Positions 7,524-16,756 of a stretch of 64,000 bases of DNA are shown piece by piece (positions within the stretch are counted from its first letter, which is position 1; the number at the start of each line of letters is the position of its first letter). Where the stretch lies: positions 62,001 to 126,000 of the forward strand of contig NZ_CAKLCM010000002.1 of the NCBI RefSeq assembly GCF_921292975.1. The letters run 5' to 3'. Position numbers and translations under genes: made by a program. The notes under the pieces were generated by a model. It made no database searches and was not told where the DNA came from. It saw nothing but the letters and a program-made list of their open reading frames with translations. This stretch comes from Vibrio hippocampi. Lineage in GTDB: Bacteria; Pseudomonadota; Gammaproteobacteria; Enterobacterales; Vibrionaceae.

Positions 7524-10412
7524 ATGTTAGCGGAAGAGAAACAATACAAAGCCCTTGAGAAAGAGCGAAAGCAATTTGCCAGTGAAATAGCTAAAGTCTC
7601 CAGCAAACTGACAGAGAAAAGAGCAGCACTTACCGATTTCATCAAAAATACCATGTTGCCCGGCATTGCAGAGCGTGAACAATCGTCACAGCAAGAATTG
7701 CAGCCGAGAGTCGACAACGTTATTGCCCATGCTCAACAGCAATTAATTGCACGTATTCCAGCACCATTGCAGCCTATTCTCGATCAAGTTGATTGGACCC
7801 AATATGATTTTTCGGGCACTTTCCTCCCTAAGCGATTAGTCGTGGGTGCAGCACCTTATGAGTATGACTTTTTACGTTTCGGTAAGCTTGAACTCAACGC
7901 GCCGATTCATATCCCATTTTTAGATTCTGACTACAGTTACACCATTGATCAGAGTGAACACTCAATCGATATGATCAATGCGCTGGTGTTCCGATTTGCG
8001 GTCATGCTGCCGTACTCATCTCAGTTTACTCTGCTGGATCCTGCGAAGTTGGGACAAAGCTTTCCGTATACCAAACGTCTGCCGTCTAAGCGTGTCTTGG
8101 AACACGATGTTTCGCGTGTTCTAGAAGAGATCCTGTCGGATATTGTCCGTATTCAAAACAGCTATCTGGATAACAATATTCAGCGATTGACCGATGTGAG
8201 TGAAGATATCTTGGGTAATACCAAGTTTGAGCTGATTATCGCCAAAGACTTCCCGCAAGCCTATGACCGCCGCTCGATTGAGTTGCTTGCTAAGATTGCT
8301 AACACGGGTCCTAAAGCGGGCAAGATGTTAGTGCTTGAGCAAGATCGTCAGGCGGAGTTGCCTGCCGGACTGTCGGCTAACGAGTTGTTTCCAAACTTGC
8401 AATCGCTACAAAAGCAAAAAGGATTGCCAAGAGAGCGCTTTGACTGTGATAACCAGTTTGATGATTCAGTCAGTGATAAAACCATCGATCACATCTTGGA
8501 TGGTTTGGCACGAGCGAAACCGAAAGAGACCAAACTGGGCATCAGTGATGTGATTGTCACCGACCCAGAGCAATGGTGGCAAGAGAGTGCAACCGAACTG
8601 ATTGCAGCACCGATTGGTGGCTCGGGAAGTAAAAAGAACGATATTAATCTCTGGTTTGGTGAAAAGAACAAACAACCGTCTTCTCACGGTATGTTGGCGG
8701 CGATGACCGGTGCGGGTAAATCGAACCTATATCACGCTTTTATTCTGTCATTGGCAACGCGCTATAGCCCAGACGATCTGCAATTTTATCTGATTGATGG
8801 TAAGCAAGGGGTGGAATTCCAAAGCTACCCTGAACTGCCCCATGCGCGCGTTGTTTCTCTTAATACCAGCCCTCAGTTAGCCCGTAGTGTGCTGGAAGAG
8901 TTGCTGGAAGAGATGAACCGCCGCAATGATATGTTTAAAGAGTTGGGTTTTGCTGACTTTATCCGTTATCGCAAAGCGGGTTCACCGAACGGTAAATTGC
9001 CACGCTTGATGCTGATTATCGACGAGTATCAAACCCTGTTTGAAGATGACAAGACGGGCTTCGGTTCTCAACTGATGATTGCCATCGCGTCGCAGAGCCG
9101 AAGCGCTGGGATACATATGTTTGTTGGCTCGCAAAAGTTTGTGGTGCCGGGCATGTCTCAGCCGCAAGCCATTTTCAGTAACATTAACTTGCGTGTCGCG
9201 ATGAAAATGAGTGGTGAAGAGGTGACATCACTGCAAGAGTTTGGCTCAAAAGGCAAACAACTGATCCGCGGTTGTACTGAAACTGGACAAGTGGTGGTGA
9301 GCCATAGCGGTGGTGCAGACGAAGTGCCGTGTGATGCTGGTCGTGTCGCTTATATCGACGATGAGCAGCGTAGTCAGATGCTAGCGAGCCTAAATGAAAA
9401 AGCGCAAGCGGCATCAGGTCAAGAGTACAAGACTATTTTGCTAGATGGTGCCGAGCAGCCACAGCTGATCAATAACGAACAGTTGCGCCGATTGACGTCT
9501 GACTTTGGTTCAAAACCGAATGATAAAGCACGTAAAGAGCATGCCAATCAGTCACAACACTTGGGTGGTCTTGAGGAAAGTGAATGGTATCCAATCGAAA
9601 AGCCGACCGTATTCTGGTTGGGTAAAGAGATGAACATTCATGGCTATGCCAAGTTTATTCTTCGCCGCCGCGCCCACGAGCATCTGTTGCTGGTCGGCGA
9701 TAGCACTGAGGCTCGGATTGGTATGTTAGCTTACATGATCGGTCAGTTGTCGATAACCGTCAGTGAACAAGCTTTTGAGTTGCATATTTTAGAGCGCACA
9801 ATCAAAGGTTCGCAATGGCACGGGGTGCTGGAGCAAGCCAACAACAGTTTAGGTGAACGCAAGGGAACGATATCGGAAACCTATGCCGAGTTTGAACAGC
9901 AGTTGGCTCACGTGATGCAAGAGTTGCAGCAGCGTCAGGAGATGGACGAAGAAGAAATGATGAATCTGCCGTCTATCTTTGTTGTCATCAATGATGCTCA
10001 GCGCGTTAAAGAGCTAGCCAAAAAAGAAAACTCTTACGGTATGCGTAATCACGACGACGAGGGCGGTCAAATCATCAATACCCTACTGGAAGTCGGCTCT
10101 GAATATGGTATTCACCTATTGCTGAATTTTGATAGTGTTCTCTCGGTCACTAAAGCCTTTGATCGTAATGATATTGACCAGTTCCGCCATAAGGTGGCAC
10201 TACAGATGTCTGAAGAAGATAGCTTCCGACTGCTGAAATCCCGTGATGCCGCCAAGTTGCAGATGGACGGCAAGAAACCGATCTATGCCTTGTATACCGA
10301 TCAGATGCAGAATCGCCCGAACAAGTTTATGCCTTACTGCCATACTGATGAGGCAGAACTGGAACGTAACCTGTCCTATCTCTCTCAAGCATGTGATGCC
10401 TGGAGCGAATAA
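7524..10412 (+). CDS. FtsK/SpoIIIE-type ATPase with one intact and two apparently degenerate modules
   Basis: A 962-aa soluble ATPase with a good ribosome site (AGGAAG). Residues 1-60 are coiled-coil. The central FtsK/SpoIIIE module (~370-620) has an intact Walker A (GAGKS, 396-400), Walker B (LMLIIDEYQ, Asp500-Glu501) and a GSQ sensor-like motif near 535. Residues ~150-290 resemble an FtsK module without a P-loop (LLDPAKLGQSFP near 170; a strand-helix region near 235-280). Residues ~690-940 look like a third module whose P-loop has decayed to GDSTEARIG (from 725) and whose Walker B is VVINDAQ (Asn823-Asp824). Chromosomal FtsK features (N-terminal membrane helices, gamma domain) are absent. 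A mixture of active and degenerate FtsK modules is known from EccC/EssC of type VII secretion. Substrate, protein or DNA, is unknown. Confidence 0.88.
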   Translation: MLAEEKQYKALEKERKQFASEIAKVSSKLTEKRAALTDFIKNTMLPGIAEREQSSQQELQPRVDNVIAHAQQQLIARIPAPLQPILDQVDWTQYDFSGTFLPKRLVVGAAPYEYDFLRFGKLELNAPIHIPFLDSDYSYTIDQSEHSIDMINALVFRFAVMLPYSSQFTLLDPAKLGQSFPYTKRLPSKRVLEHDVSRVLEEILSDIVRIQNSYLDNNIQRLTDVSEDILGNTKFELIIAKDFPQAYDRRSIELLAKIANTGPKAGKMLVLEQDRQAELPAGLSANELFPNLQSLQKQKGLPRERFDCDNQFDDSVSDKTIDHILDGLARAKPKETKLGISDVIVTDPEQWWQESATELIAAPIGGSGSKKNDINLWFGEKNKQPSSHGMLAAMTGAGKSNLYHAFILSLATRYSPDDLQFYLIDGKQGVEFQSYPELPHARVVSLNTSPQLARSVLEELLEEMNRRNDMFKELGFADFIRYRKAGSPNGKLPRLMLIIDEYQTLFEDDKTGFGSQLMIAIASQSRSAGIHMFVGSQKFVVPGMSQPQAIFSNINLRVAMKMSGEEVTSLQEFGSKGKQLIRGCTETGQVVVSHSGGADEVPCDAGRVAYIDDEQRSQMLASLNEKAQAASGQEYKTILLDGAEQPQLINNEQLRRLTSDFGSKPNDKARKEHANQSQHLGGLEESEWYPIEKPTVFWLGKEMNIHGYAKFILRRRAHEHLLLVGDSTEARIGMLAYMIGQLSITVSEQAFELHILERTIKGSQWHGVLEQANNSLGERKGTISETYAEFEQQLAHVMQELQQRQEMDEEEMMNLPSIFVVINDAQRVKELAKKENSYGMRNHDDEGGQIINTLLEVGSEYGIHLLLNFDSVLSVTKAFDRNDIDQFRHKVALQMSEEDSFRLLKSRDAAKLQMDGKKPIYALYTDQMQNRPNKFMPYCHTDEAELERNLSYLSQACDAWSE

Positions 10413-10414
10413 GC

Positions 10415-10684
10415 ATGTCGTTACAGAATGTTGAAGAGCAACTGCCGCTGTTTCTGGCGGAGTTGCAAGTCTTTTCGGTAGAGGTCGAGAAGCAAATACA
10501 GTTGTTGATAGCGCAAGCTGAGCGCAATGTGCCGGAGTTTTCGGCTGAGCATCAGCAGCAATTTGAGAAGCAGTTGACTGAGATAGAGCAGCTTGCTTCT
10601 GTGATTGCGCAATCTCGTGCTTCAGAGTTAGCAGAGCAACTTAATCACAAGCTGTCACTATTAAGGACGTTTCTTTATGAGTGA
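10415..10684 (+). CDS. Small helical protein, 89 aa
   Basis: This acidic, Gln/Glu/Leu-rich 89-aa protein is predicted to be almost wholly helical, probably two helices. It has no Cys, Trp or Gly. Its ATG follows the ATPase stop codon by two bases, so the two are translationally coupled. No family was recognised. The size and helical character match the other small proteins of the operon. Confidence 0.75.
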   Translation: MSLQNVEEQLPLFLAELQVFSVEVEKQIQLLIAQAERNVPEFSAEHQQQFEKQLTEIEQLASVIAQSRASELAEQLNHKLSLLRTFLYE

Positions 10685-10973
10685 TCCGATTAGCAATGAT
10701 CAGATTCGTCAAATTGAAGCTGCAAAAGAGTTAGCACAAGCGACGTTGACTTCCCATAACCAGATAAAAAGTGCTTATGATGCGTTGCAAGCGCGTTGGT
10801 TTGCGCTGCGTGAGCACTATGTGGGCATGGGCGCAGAAGATACTGAGCAGGTAGTTAACTCGATTCAAATGCAAAGTCAGACCTTGTTTGAATTGCTTGA
10901 AAATTGCCAGCGTCAATTGGATGCGTTATCGAATCCGAGCAGTGAGGAGTTTGAATGCAACCAAGATGGCTAA
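10677..10973 (+). CDS. Small helical protein, 98 aa, faintly WXG100-like
   Basis: The gene overlaps its predecessor by 8 bases. The product is 98 aa, all helical, with a probable turn at residues ~50-54 (VGMGAED) between two helices and a tryptophan eleven residues before the turn (ARWFAL). The length and helix-turn-helix layout recall WXG100/ESAT-6 proteins, but the strict WxG motif is absent, so I do not assign it. It sits next to an FtsK-type ATPase, as WXG100 genes often do. Confidence 0.75.
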   Translation: MSDPISNDQIRQIEAAKELAQATLTSHNQIKSAYDALQARWFALREHYVGMGAEDTEQVVNSIQMQSQTLFELLENCQRQLDALSNPSSEEFECNQDG

Positions 10974-11983
10974 CGGCTCAGTTAGAGGAGTTTGATTATC
11001 AGACTGACTATCAGTCAGATATGATCAGAGGGTTGGTGCAGCAGGTTCAGTCATTGCTGATGTTAACGTCGGACGTGATTCAGGCATCTAAGTCCGATGT
11101 TCATGCCTGTTATGAAAAATATCTAACGTTAGAAAAACGCTATCAGGCAGCCCTTGAGCTGAATGCCATGCGCGCACAACGAGTTGAAGATCAGCTTGAA
11201 GCGTCTATTCAAGCAGAACAGCAGAGTGAACAACAATTCGATCACTGTGGTCAGGTTCAGCATCACTGGCAACATCAGGTAGACAAAGCTATCCAATGGG
11301 TTAAGTATGCGATTGAAGAGCATAACCGTTGTGTGGATATCTATAACGATGCCAGCCACAAGCTAGATAATGCGCAACGGGATCTTCGACACGCCGAAAC
11401 TCAACTGGACATCGCCCGCCGTCGCCCGCCGGTGCGCGTTTATATTGGCGACAATAGCCGTGGTGAACCCCAGTATCGTTATGATCCGCCGGACACCTCA
11501 TATGAACGTGCTCAGGTTTCTAGTGCGATTAGTCATGTTAATCGTTGTCAATCAGCACTGCAGTCTGCAGCAGGGCAGTTAAAGCGTGCTAAACACGAGT
11601 GTGCGCAAGCGGAGCGTCAACGAGATGGGGCAATAGATTCCAGAAACGATGCTATCGAGGCTGTTGCTTTATCTAAATCGGGCGTGGAACTGGCTGGAGA
11701 TGCCAAGCACCACGCGGTATTGAGCGTTAAATACAGTGATGAATGTTCCGCGGTGTTGTCGCAAATTCAAGTCATTTTGGAGCAATTCAAGCAGGTATAC
11801 GAACAGCAAAGTACCATGCTAGGACGATTGGATAATGACCACAACGACGCGCTGATTAATATGCGTCAACTCGAGACGCAGCAAGAAACTGTGCAGGGTG
11901 AAACCTATACTTTGAAGTACACCCTACAAGACAAGATCAACCTACTGATTGCTTTTGATCAACCACTCAATCGCTCGTATTAA
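10955..11983 (+). CDS. Coiled-coil protein, 342 aa
   Basis: The gene overlaps its predecessor by 19 bases and has a clear ribosome site (GAGGAG). The protein is long, helical and rich in Gln, His, Ala and Arg, with coiled-coil stretches at ~50-150, ~205-260 and ~270-330. A proline-containing insertion near 155-180 (RRRPPVRVYIGDN and a PPDTSYER motif) interrupts the helices. There is no signal peptide or membrane segment. Function unknown; a scaffold or needle-like role would fit but is speculation. Confidence 0.78.
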   Translation: MQPRWLTAQLEEFDYQTDYQSDMIRGLVQQVQSLLMLTSDVIQASKSDVHACYEKYLTLEKRYQAALELNAMRAQRVEDQLEASIQAEQQSEQQFDHCGQVQHHWQHQVDKAIQWVKYAIEEHNRCVDIYNDASHKLDNAQRDLRHAETQLDIARRRPPVRVYIGDNSRGEPQYRYDPPDTSYERAQVSSAISHVNRCQSALQSAAGQLKRAKHECAQAERQRDGAIDSRNDAIEAVALSKSGVELAGDAKHHAVLSVKYSDECSAVLSQIQVILEQFKQVYEQQSTMLGRLDNDHNDALINMRQLETQQETVQGETYTLKYTLQDKINLLIAFDQPLNRSY

Positions 11984-11995
11984 TGGATTGAAATC

Positions 11996-12442
11996 ATGCC
12001 TTCTTTTGAGCCCAGCTTTTATCAGAATCAACTTAATCATTTCGATGAACAGCGTGAGAATGTTTCGTATGCCAAAGCGCACTACGTTGACCACTGGAGT
12101 ACTCTGCGACTTCAATGGCAGGACAACGCCAGTCGTAATATCGCACTGCGTATCATAGAGCCTCTTTGTGACAACTACTCAGAGCTAACCCAAACCTGCC
12201 AGCAGCAGACTCATATCGGTCAACAGACCGCCGACAAACTGAGCGAACTGTCGCAACTGCTGCTTAAAGCCGCCGGTATCGAGGATGAGTATGAGCAGGC
12301 AATGCGCGCACTGGAAAAACAGAGCCAGTCTCGCCAAACCGAGTTACAAGTGAGCGATGAGAGAAGTGAGCAGTTAAGACAGCGGAACCAAGAAGTTGAA
12401 GCGCAGTTAGAGCGAGCCAACAGTCATATCGAACCGATGTAA
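11996..12442 (+). CDS. Helical protein, 148 aa, WXG100-like pattern
   Basis: A 148-aa helical protein starting 12 bp after the previous gene. Residues ~30-65 contain HWSTLRLQWQDNAS followed by a helix ending in CDNYSEL. A Trp followed by a turn and small residues, then a second amphipathic helix, is the general pattern of WXG100 proteins, but the Gly is replaced by Asp. The C-terminal 50 residues are a Gln/Glu coiled coil. No firm family assignment. Confidence 0.75.
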   Translation: MPSFEPSFYQNQLNHFDEQRENVSYAKAHYVDHWSTLRLQWQDNASRNIALRIIEPLCDNYSELTQTCQQQTHIGQQTADKLSELSQLLLKAAGIEDEYEQAMRALEKQSQSRQTELQVSDERSEQLRQRNQEVEAQLERANSHIEPM

Positions 12443-12493
12443 TATCAACGGCATAGCAATATAACCGTGCAACCATATAACTGGACAACCAAA

Positions 12494-12530
12494 TAGCTGT
12501 ACAGCAATAGATCAGTACAGCAATAGAACA
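12494..12530 (+). repeat. Short direct repeat in operon spacer
   Basis: The 122-bp AT-rich spacer between two operon genes carries a repeated GTACAGCAATAGA unit inside a run of degenerate ACAAC/ATAAC motifs. No gene or terminator is visible here. Confidence 0.5.
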
Positions 12531-12564
12531 ATACAACAACATAACAATAAGCAGGGAACAGACA

Positions 12565-14043
12565 GTGAACTTTCGTCGATTATTAGTGCTAGTGGGTATG
12601 CTCAGCTTGGTAGGGTGTGCTTCCACATCTTCAGATAGCACTCAGCAGACCAAAGATGACTCACTCTACGGTTTATCTTCATTTCCAATGGGAGCTGAAG
12701 GGCGCGCGATGCGTCAATCAAGCTTTACCGATCAACAAGTTGTTGATATTCAACTGGCGCTACAGACTAGAGGTTTATACTGGACGGCAGGTCAAACACC
12801 GGCTTACTTAGATAACCAATGTTCCGTCAATGTTTATGCCCACCGTGGTCATTATAACTACCCTGAAAACTCTGTTTCAGCGTTAATTATGGGCGTTTTT
12901 GGTGGCTTTGATGGGGTTGAAATTGACGTCATGCTGACTCGAGATGGTTATTGGGTCGTGCACCACGATAGCCAAACCGGACGCGCTACTGGTCGAAGCG
13001 ATGGTAAGCGTTACAAGATGTCGAGAATCAAAGGTAAAGAGTGGAACTCTTTGGTAGTACGTGACAAAGATGGTCGCTTAACCAACGAACGTGCGCCATA
13101 CCTCGTGGATGTGTTAGAGCCTTGGCGTGATTTCTACTATCGTGGGCAACAGTTGAATATCGAAATTAAACAAGACGCTGATATTTCCGAACTTGCTGCG
13201 CTGAACCGTATCGTCACCTCTAAGTTGCCGAAGGGCAGTTACTTCTACAGTTCCCTTAACTTTGAGGTACTCGAATTGATGCGTCAAATCGATGCTAACG
13301 TTTATCTCGGCTATGTCTGGGAACCACATCCTACCTCGATTGCTAAAGCGAAACAGACAGCGAAAAAAGCGGTACGCTCTGACGATCTCTATCAGAAATA
13401 CCAGCGCCAGATCGGTTGGGTATCTGACTATGAATATCGTCGACGCACCCGAAAAGCCTCCAAGAAATACTCCGCTAGAACGGTAAAAAAAGCGCTGGGA
13501 TCCAACAGTGGACTGCATGTCGATATTCGCAGCTATATGGATGCCCCTACGATTCAATCACGCTCTAAGCAAGCGGGATTAGCGCGTGTCGCGACCTATA
13601 CCATCAATGGCACCGAGTATCATCAGCAGGCGTTGGTCACGTTAAAGCAGCGGGGCAGAGCCTTGCCTGATGAGGTGATCATGGATACCTCTCAATTTGA
13701 AATTTGTCATCGTTTAAATCCAACGCTGAAGAAACAAGCCAAGCATTACACGCCAACAACAGAGTACGGTCGTGCAATAATGAAATTGCCAAATAATGCC
13801 GATTTTACGCGTCTGCAAGAGCAAGTGATGTACGTCGCGGATAACCATTACCTCACATACGATGGTCGCGTGCGCTCGTTAACACCGACCCCATTGCGTA
13901 GCAGTACAAAAACAGCGTCAAGTAGCAAAAAAACATCCTCTTCGACATCCAGTGCCAAGCCAGCGCTGTCATCGATCTTTATTCCTGTCGATGAAGAGAT
14001 GGATCTCGAATCAACCCCAATCATCATTACCGTTCCACAGTAA
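12565..14043 (+). CDS. Glycerophosphodiester phosphodiesterase-like lipoprotein
   Basis: A GTG start with an upstream GGGAA gives a 492-aa lipoprotein (lipobox LVGC, Cys18). The GDPD domain begins near residue 90 with AHRGHYNYPENSVSA, then GVEIDVMLTRDG and VVHHD, so the catalytic histidines and metal-binding Glu/Asp of the family are present. A basic insertion lies at ~270-310 (SKKYSARTVKKAL), and the tail is Ser/Lys/Thr-rich (~445-470). GDPD enzymes hydrolyse glycerophosphodiesters; this one would be displayed in the envelope and could act on lipid headgroups or be an effector-like or cell-wall-acting variant. It is unusual next to an FtsK ATPase. The fold call is good; the substrate is unknown. 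Confidence 0.85.
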   Translation: MNFRRLLVLVGMLSLVGCASTSSDSTQQTKDDSLYGLSSFPMGAEGRAMRQSSFTDQQVVDIQLALQTRGLYWTAGQTPAYLDNQCSVNVYAHRGHYNYPENSVSALIMGVFGGFDGVEIDVMLTRDGYWVVHHDSQTGRATGRSDGKRYKMSRIKGKEWNSLVVRDKDGRLTNERAPYLVDVLEPWRDFYYRGQQLNIEIKQDADISELAALNRIVTSKLPKGSYFYSSLNFEVLELMRQIDANVYLGYVWEPHPTSIAKAKQTAKKAVRSDDLYQKYQRQIGWVSDYEYRRRTRKASKKYSARTVKKALGSNSGLHVDIRSYMDAPTIQSRSKQAGLARVATYTINGTEYHQQALVTLKQRGRALPDEVIMDTSQFEICHRLNPTLKKQAKHYTPTTEYGRAIMKLPNNADFTRLQEQVMYVADNHYLTYDGRVRSLTPTPLRSSTKTASSSKKTSSSTSSAKPALSSIFIPVDEEMDLESTPIIITVPQ

Positions 14044-14057
14044 GGAAACCCTGATTT

Positions 14058-16433
14058 ATGACTGAAGAAACACAAGTATCGACCAATAAGCAGGGGAAAC
14101 CTAAGTGGCTGGCGATCACCTTTTTTGTACTGACGCTGCTGTATTTGATTCCTGAGGTTGTATTCAATGCCAAGTTGGTTGAAGTGGCGGGAGGCATGGA
14201 TGCGGATGAAGAAGCGCTGCATCTGGTCGAACTGTTTGGCCGTTCTATCTCCGGTATCGGCGTTACCTTATTAATCGCCGATTTGCTGTTAAAAGGCAAA
14301 ATCGTTAAAACTATACCAAGAACCCTGATCAGCTTTGCGGTGGTTGCCGCTATTGTTTGGCCAACGGTTTTCTTTGGCCAAAAATTGGCAGTGGACAAAA
14401 TCTTAGTCGAGCCATCGACTGCTAAGCAGCGTCAAGAAGCGTTTTTCTCTTCGGTATTGCGCTCCAGTTTAGCGGCGAACGCGGTGCAGATTAATGGTCT
14501 CCCTTATATCCCGGAACACGCAACGTCTCCGACAGAGATGACCTTTTTAGCCATGATGGGTGGCTTGGTGTACGCCAATGACGACTTCATTGTTCATGTT
14601 GAGGATAAGAAGCGCGCCATACTGAACCGCTATATTGAAAATCGCGCCAATAACCAGTTTGAGCAACACTTTACCAACTATAAAGCGATGCGCGTGCAGG
14701 TAGTTGATGCCTATAAGGAGTATCAACAAGGCGTTAAACGCTATAACCAACAGATGGGCATGGCGAATAAGCACGCCAATGAGGGCTGGGAAGAAATCGA
14801 AACTCAGATAGCCCAAGGTTGGAAAAGCTACCAAAATGCGGAGAAAGCCTATTTGGCTCGAGCAGAGGCTAGGGCTCAGGATGTGGCGAGTAAGATTTTT
14901 GATCACTTTAAGAGTCGCAACCGTTGTATTGACCGCTATAAGGGGAGTCGTGAGCAAAGTTGTATTGCCAAAGTCGAGAAAAGCTATGCCAAAACCTTGA
15001 GTAAAGCAGGTATTCCTTATGTGGATATGGATTACTGGCTGACCAAGAAGGTTAAACGCACCAAGGGTGAAACCTCGTTTGGTGAAGCCGCAAGTACCTT
15101 GGGGTTATCGGCTATTCTGGCCGGTTTAGAGATAATGAGCGGCGACTCTGGCAAACAGGATGTTTCATGGATCTACACCAATGAAGTAGCTTTCTATACC
15201 CCACGTATCTTAAATCTATGGAAAGGTAAGTTCGAGAAAGAGACGGGATATCCGATGGGGATTGAGAATATTCGCACCTTCCGTTCTCATCCAGTGACCA
15301 GTAAGAAAGTACGCGAGCGAGTTAAGCGCAAGGGTATTCACCTGAAGAGTTCTTGGACCGTGGCGCAAATCACCACTTTTAAGAACACGGTAAAAAACAA
15401 AGTTCGTATCGAGGTCAAGCGAGAGTGGAATAAAGAAATGGCGAAGCGCGGCATAGATATGAAGCCAAACTTGTCATGGAAAGCGTTTCAGACTCACTCG
15501 CATACTCAGCAGCAGATTGCTAGTCAAATGGGACAGCGTAATTACGTTAAGCCTATGATGGCGGACTGGAACAACAAGCAATTCTACAACAAGGTGATTA
15601 AGACTAACATCCAGCGCGAAACCGAGTATTGGTTGCGATATATCGAATCAGCTCGCTCCCAGTTTGCCGATGGCGGTCCATTGGCGGAGAACGGTAAATC
15701 GGCATTACGCTCTATCATTGTCCCGCCAATCTCTATGTCACTGTCACTACTGCTGATCTTATTAACTGTGGTGAAATTGCCGTTTAAGTTCTGGGCGCTG
15801 ATTGATTACGATAAACCAGTCGTTCGTCAACCGAAGCCTTGGGAGAAGTTCGTTGGACCACTGCTGTCGATCCTTGTTCTCGGGCTGGTGTTTGTGATCC
15901 CGCTGACGATGGGCAGCTCTAAGTTTACGAAGGAACAATCTACAACGTCTTATTTCTTAGATAAGTTTGATGAGAAAGTGTCACCGGTCGGTTCATTGGC
16001 GTTGAAGTGGGTGCTGCATACTCAGCCCGTTGTTCAGCCAGTCGGCGCACGATTTGATCAGAATATGCGCATCACGGAGTTGTTTAAAACACATCTCGAA
16101 AGCAGCATACATCATCTTGATACGACAATAATGGCTAAGCTAAACCCAGTCACCGCAGTGACGGATGCGACGATGCAGCAAAGCTTAGAAGAGCAGCGAC
16201 AAGCGATTCAAAAAACGGGTCAGCTTAAAGATGTGCCTTTTGCGGTGAAAACCAATGTCAAGCAAGCGCGGATTCGAGTCTTGAATATTGGACCTGTCTA
16301 CAAGTCAGGAATGGAACTGCCAGCGGGTAACTATCATGTTGAAGTGAGCGCACCCGGATATAAAACGACGAAGAAGTGGGTATCTCATGGACAGAATCAT
16401 GCCACTCATACCGTGAATATCGAAAGTCTCTAA
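14058..16433 (+). CDS. Large membrane protein with PEGA-like C-terminus
   Basis: A 791-aa protein, last gene of the operon, with a good ribosome site (AAGGAAA). Three membrane segments lie near residues 16-36, 62-83 and 92-110, and two more near 550-570 and 602-625. A long charged region (~115-545) with coiled-coil character and a cysteine pair (~292-306) lies between them. The last ~60 residues (IGPVYKSGMELPAGNYHVEV, APGYKT) resemble a PEGA domain, which is usually extracytoplasmic. I recognise no overall family. It is a plausible membrane channel or scaffold of the system encoded by this operon (inference). Confidence 0.78.
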   Translation: MTEETQVSTNKQGKPKWLAITFFVLTLLYLIPEVVFNAKLVEVAGGMDADEEALHLVELFGRSISGIGVTLLIADLLLKGKIVKTIPRTLISFAVVAAIVWPTVFFGQKLAVDKILVEPSTAKQRQEAFFSSVLRSSLAANAVQINGLPYIPEHATSPTEMTFLAMMGGLVYANDDFIVHVEDKKRAILNRYIENRANNQFEQHFTNYKAMRVQVVDAYKEYQQGVKRYNQQMGMANKHANEGWEEIETQIAQGWKSYQNAEKAYLARAEARAQDVASKIFDHFKSRNRCIDRYKGSREQSCIAKVEKSYAKTLSKAGIPYVDMDYWLTKKVKRTKGETSFGEAASTLGLSAILAGLEIMSGDSGKQDVSWIYTNEVAFYTPRILNLWKGKFEKETGYPMGIENIRTFRSHPVTSKKVRERVKRKGIHLKSSWTVAQITTFKNTVKNKVRIEVKREWNKEMAKRGIDMKPNLSWKAFQTHSHTQQQIASQMGQRNYVKPMMADWNNKQFYNKVIKTNIQRETEYWLRYIESARSQFADGGPLAENGKSALRSIIVPPISMSLSLLLILLTVVKLPFKFWALIDYDKPVVRQPKPWEKFVGPLLSILVLGLVFVIPLTMGSSKFTKEQSTTSYFLDKFDEKVSPVGSLALKWVLHTQPVVQPVGARFDQNMRITELFKTHLESSIHHLDTTIMAKLNPVTAVTDATMQQSLEEQRQAIQKTGQLKDVPFAVKTNVKQARIRVLNIGPVYKSGMELPAGNYHVEVSAPGYKTTKKWVSHGQNHATHTVNIESL

Positions 16434-16468
16434 CGCGGCTTTCGCCTCACTTTAAACCATAAGATAAG

Positions 16469-16497
16469 CAAGCGGTCATTATGACCGCTTTTTTTCG
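16469..16497 (+). terminator. Intrinsic terminator of the FtsK-like operon
   Basis: AAGCGGTCAT pairs with ATGACCGCTT and is followed by T6, 36 bp after the stop of the last gene. Confidence 0.9.
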
Positions 16498-16756
16498 AAC
16501 GGCGAGTTTCGGACAACACTTTTCTCAGTTACCCCTGCGGTTTAATTTCTTGGTAACTTGTCTAGCCACAATACTCACAATGATGTTCAGTAGAGCTTTG
16601 AAGCGAACAATCCTAAAGTCACTAAATTCTGAAGTTACTAACCATATCAGCTCACCGGTGTGCGGATACAGCTTGTTAAAAAGTGAGCGATAGGTCACTA
16701 TTTTGTTCGGACTAATTGTGTATTATAAATATTCAAATAAGTGAAGATTTAAGAAG

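Noticed and set aside
7493..7717. Antisense frames within the ATPase operon
   Set aside because: Codon usage and overlap show they are shadows of the rightward genes.
16481..16693. 70-codon frame after the FtsK-like operon
   Set aside because: Begins inside the terminator hairpin, with no ribosome site.
16497..16756. Attachment site or operator upstream of yhfZ
   Set aside because: No direct or inverted repeat of convincing length was found.
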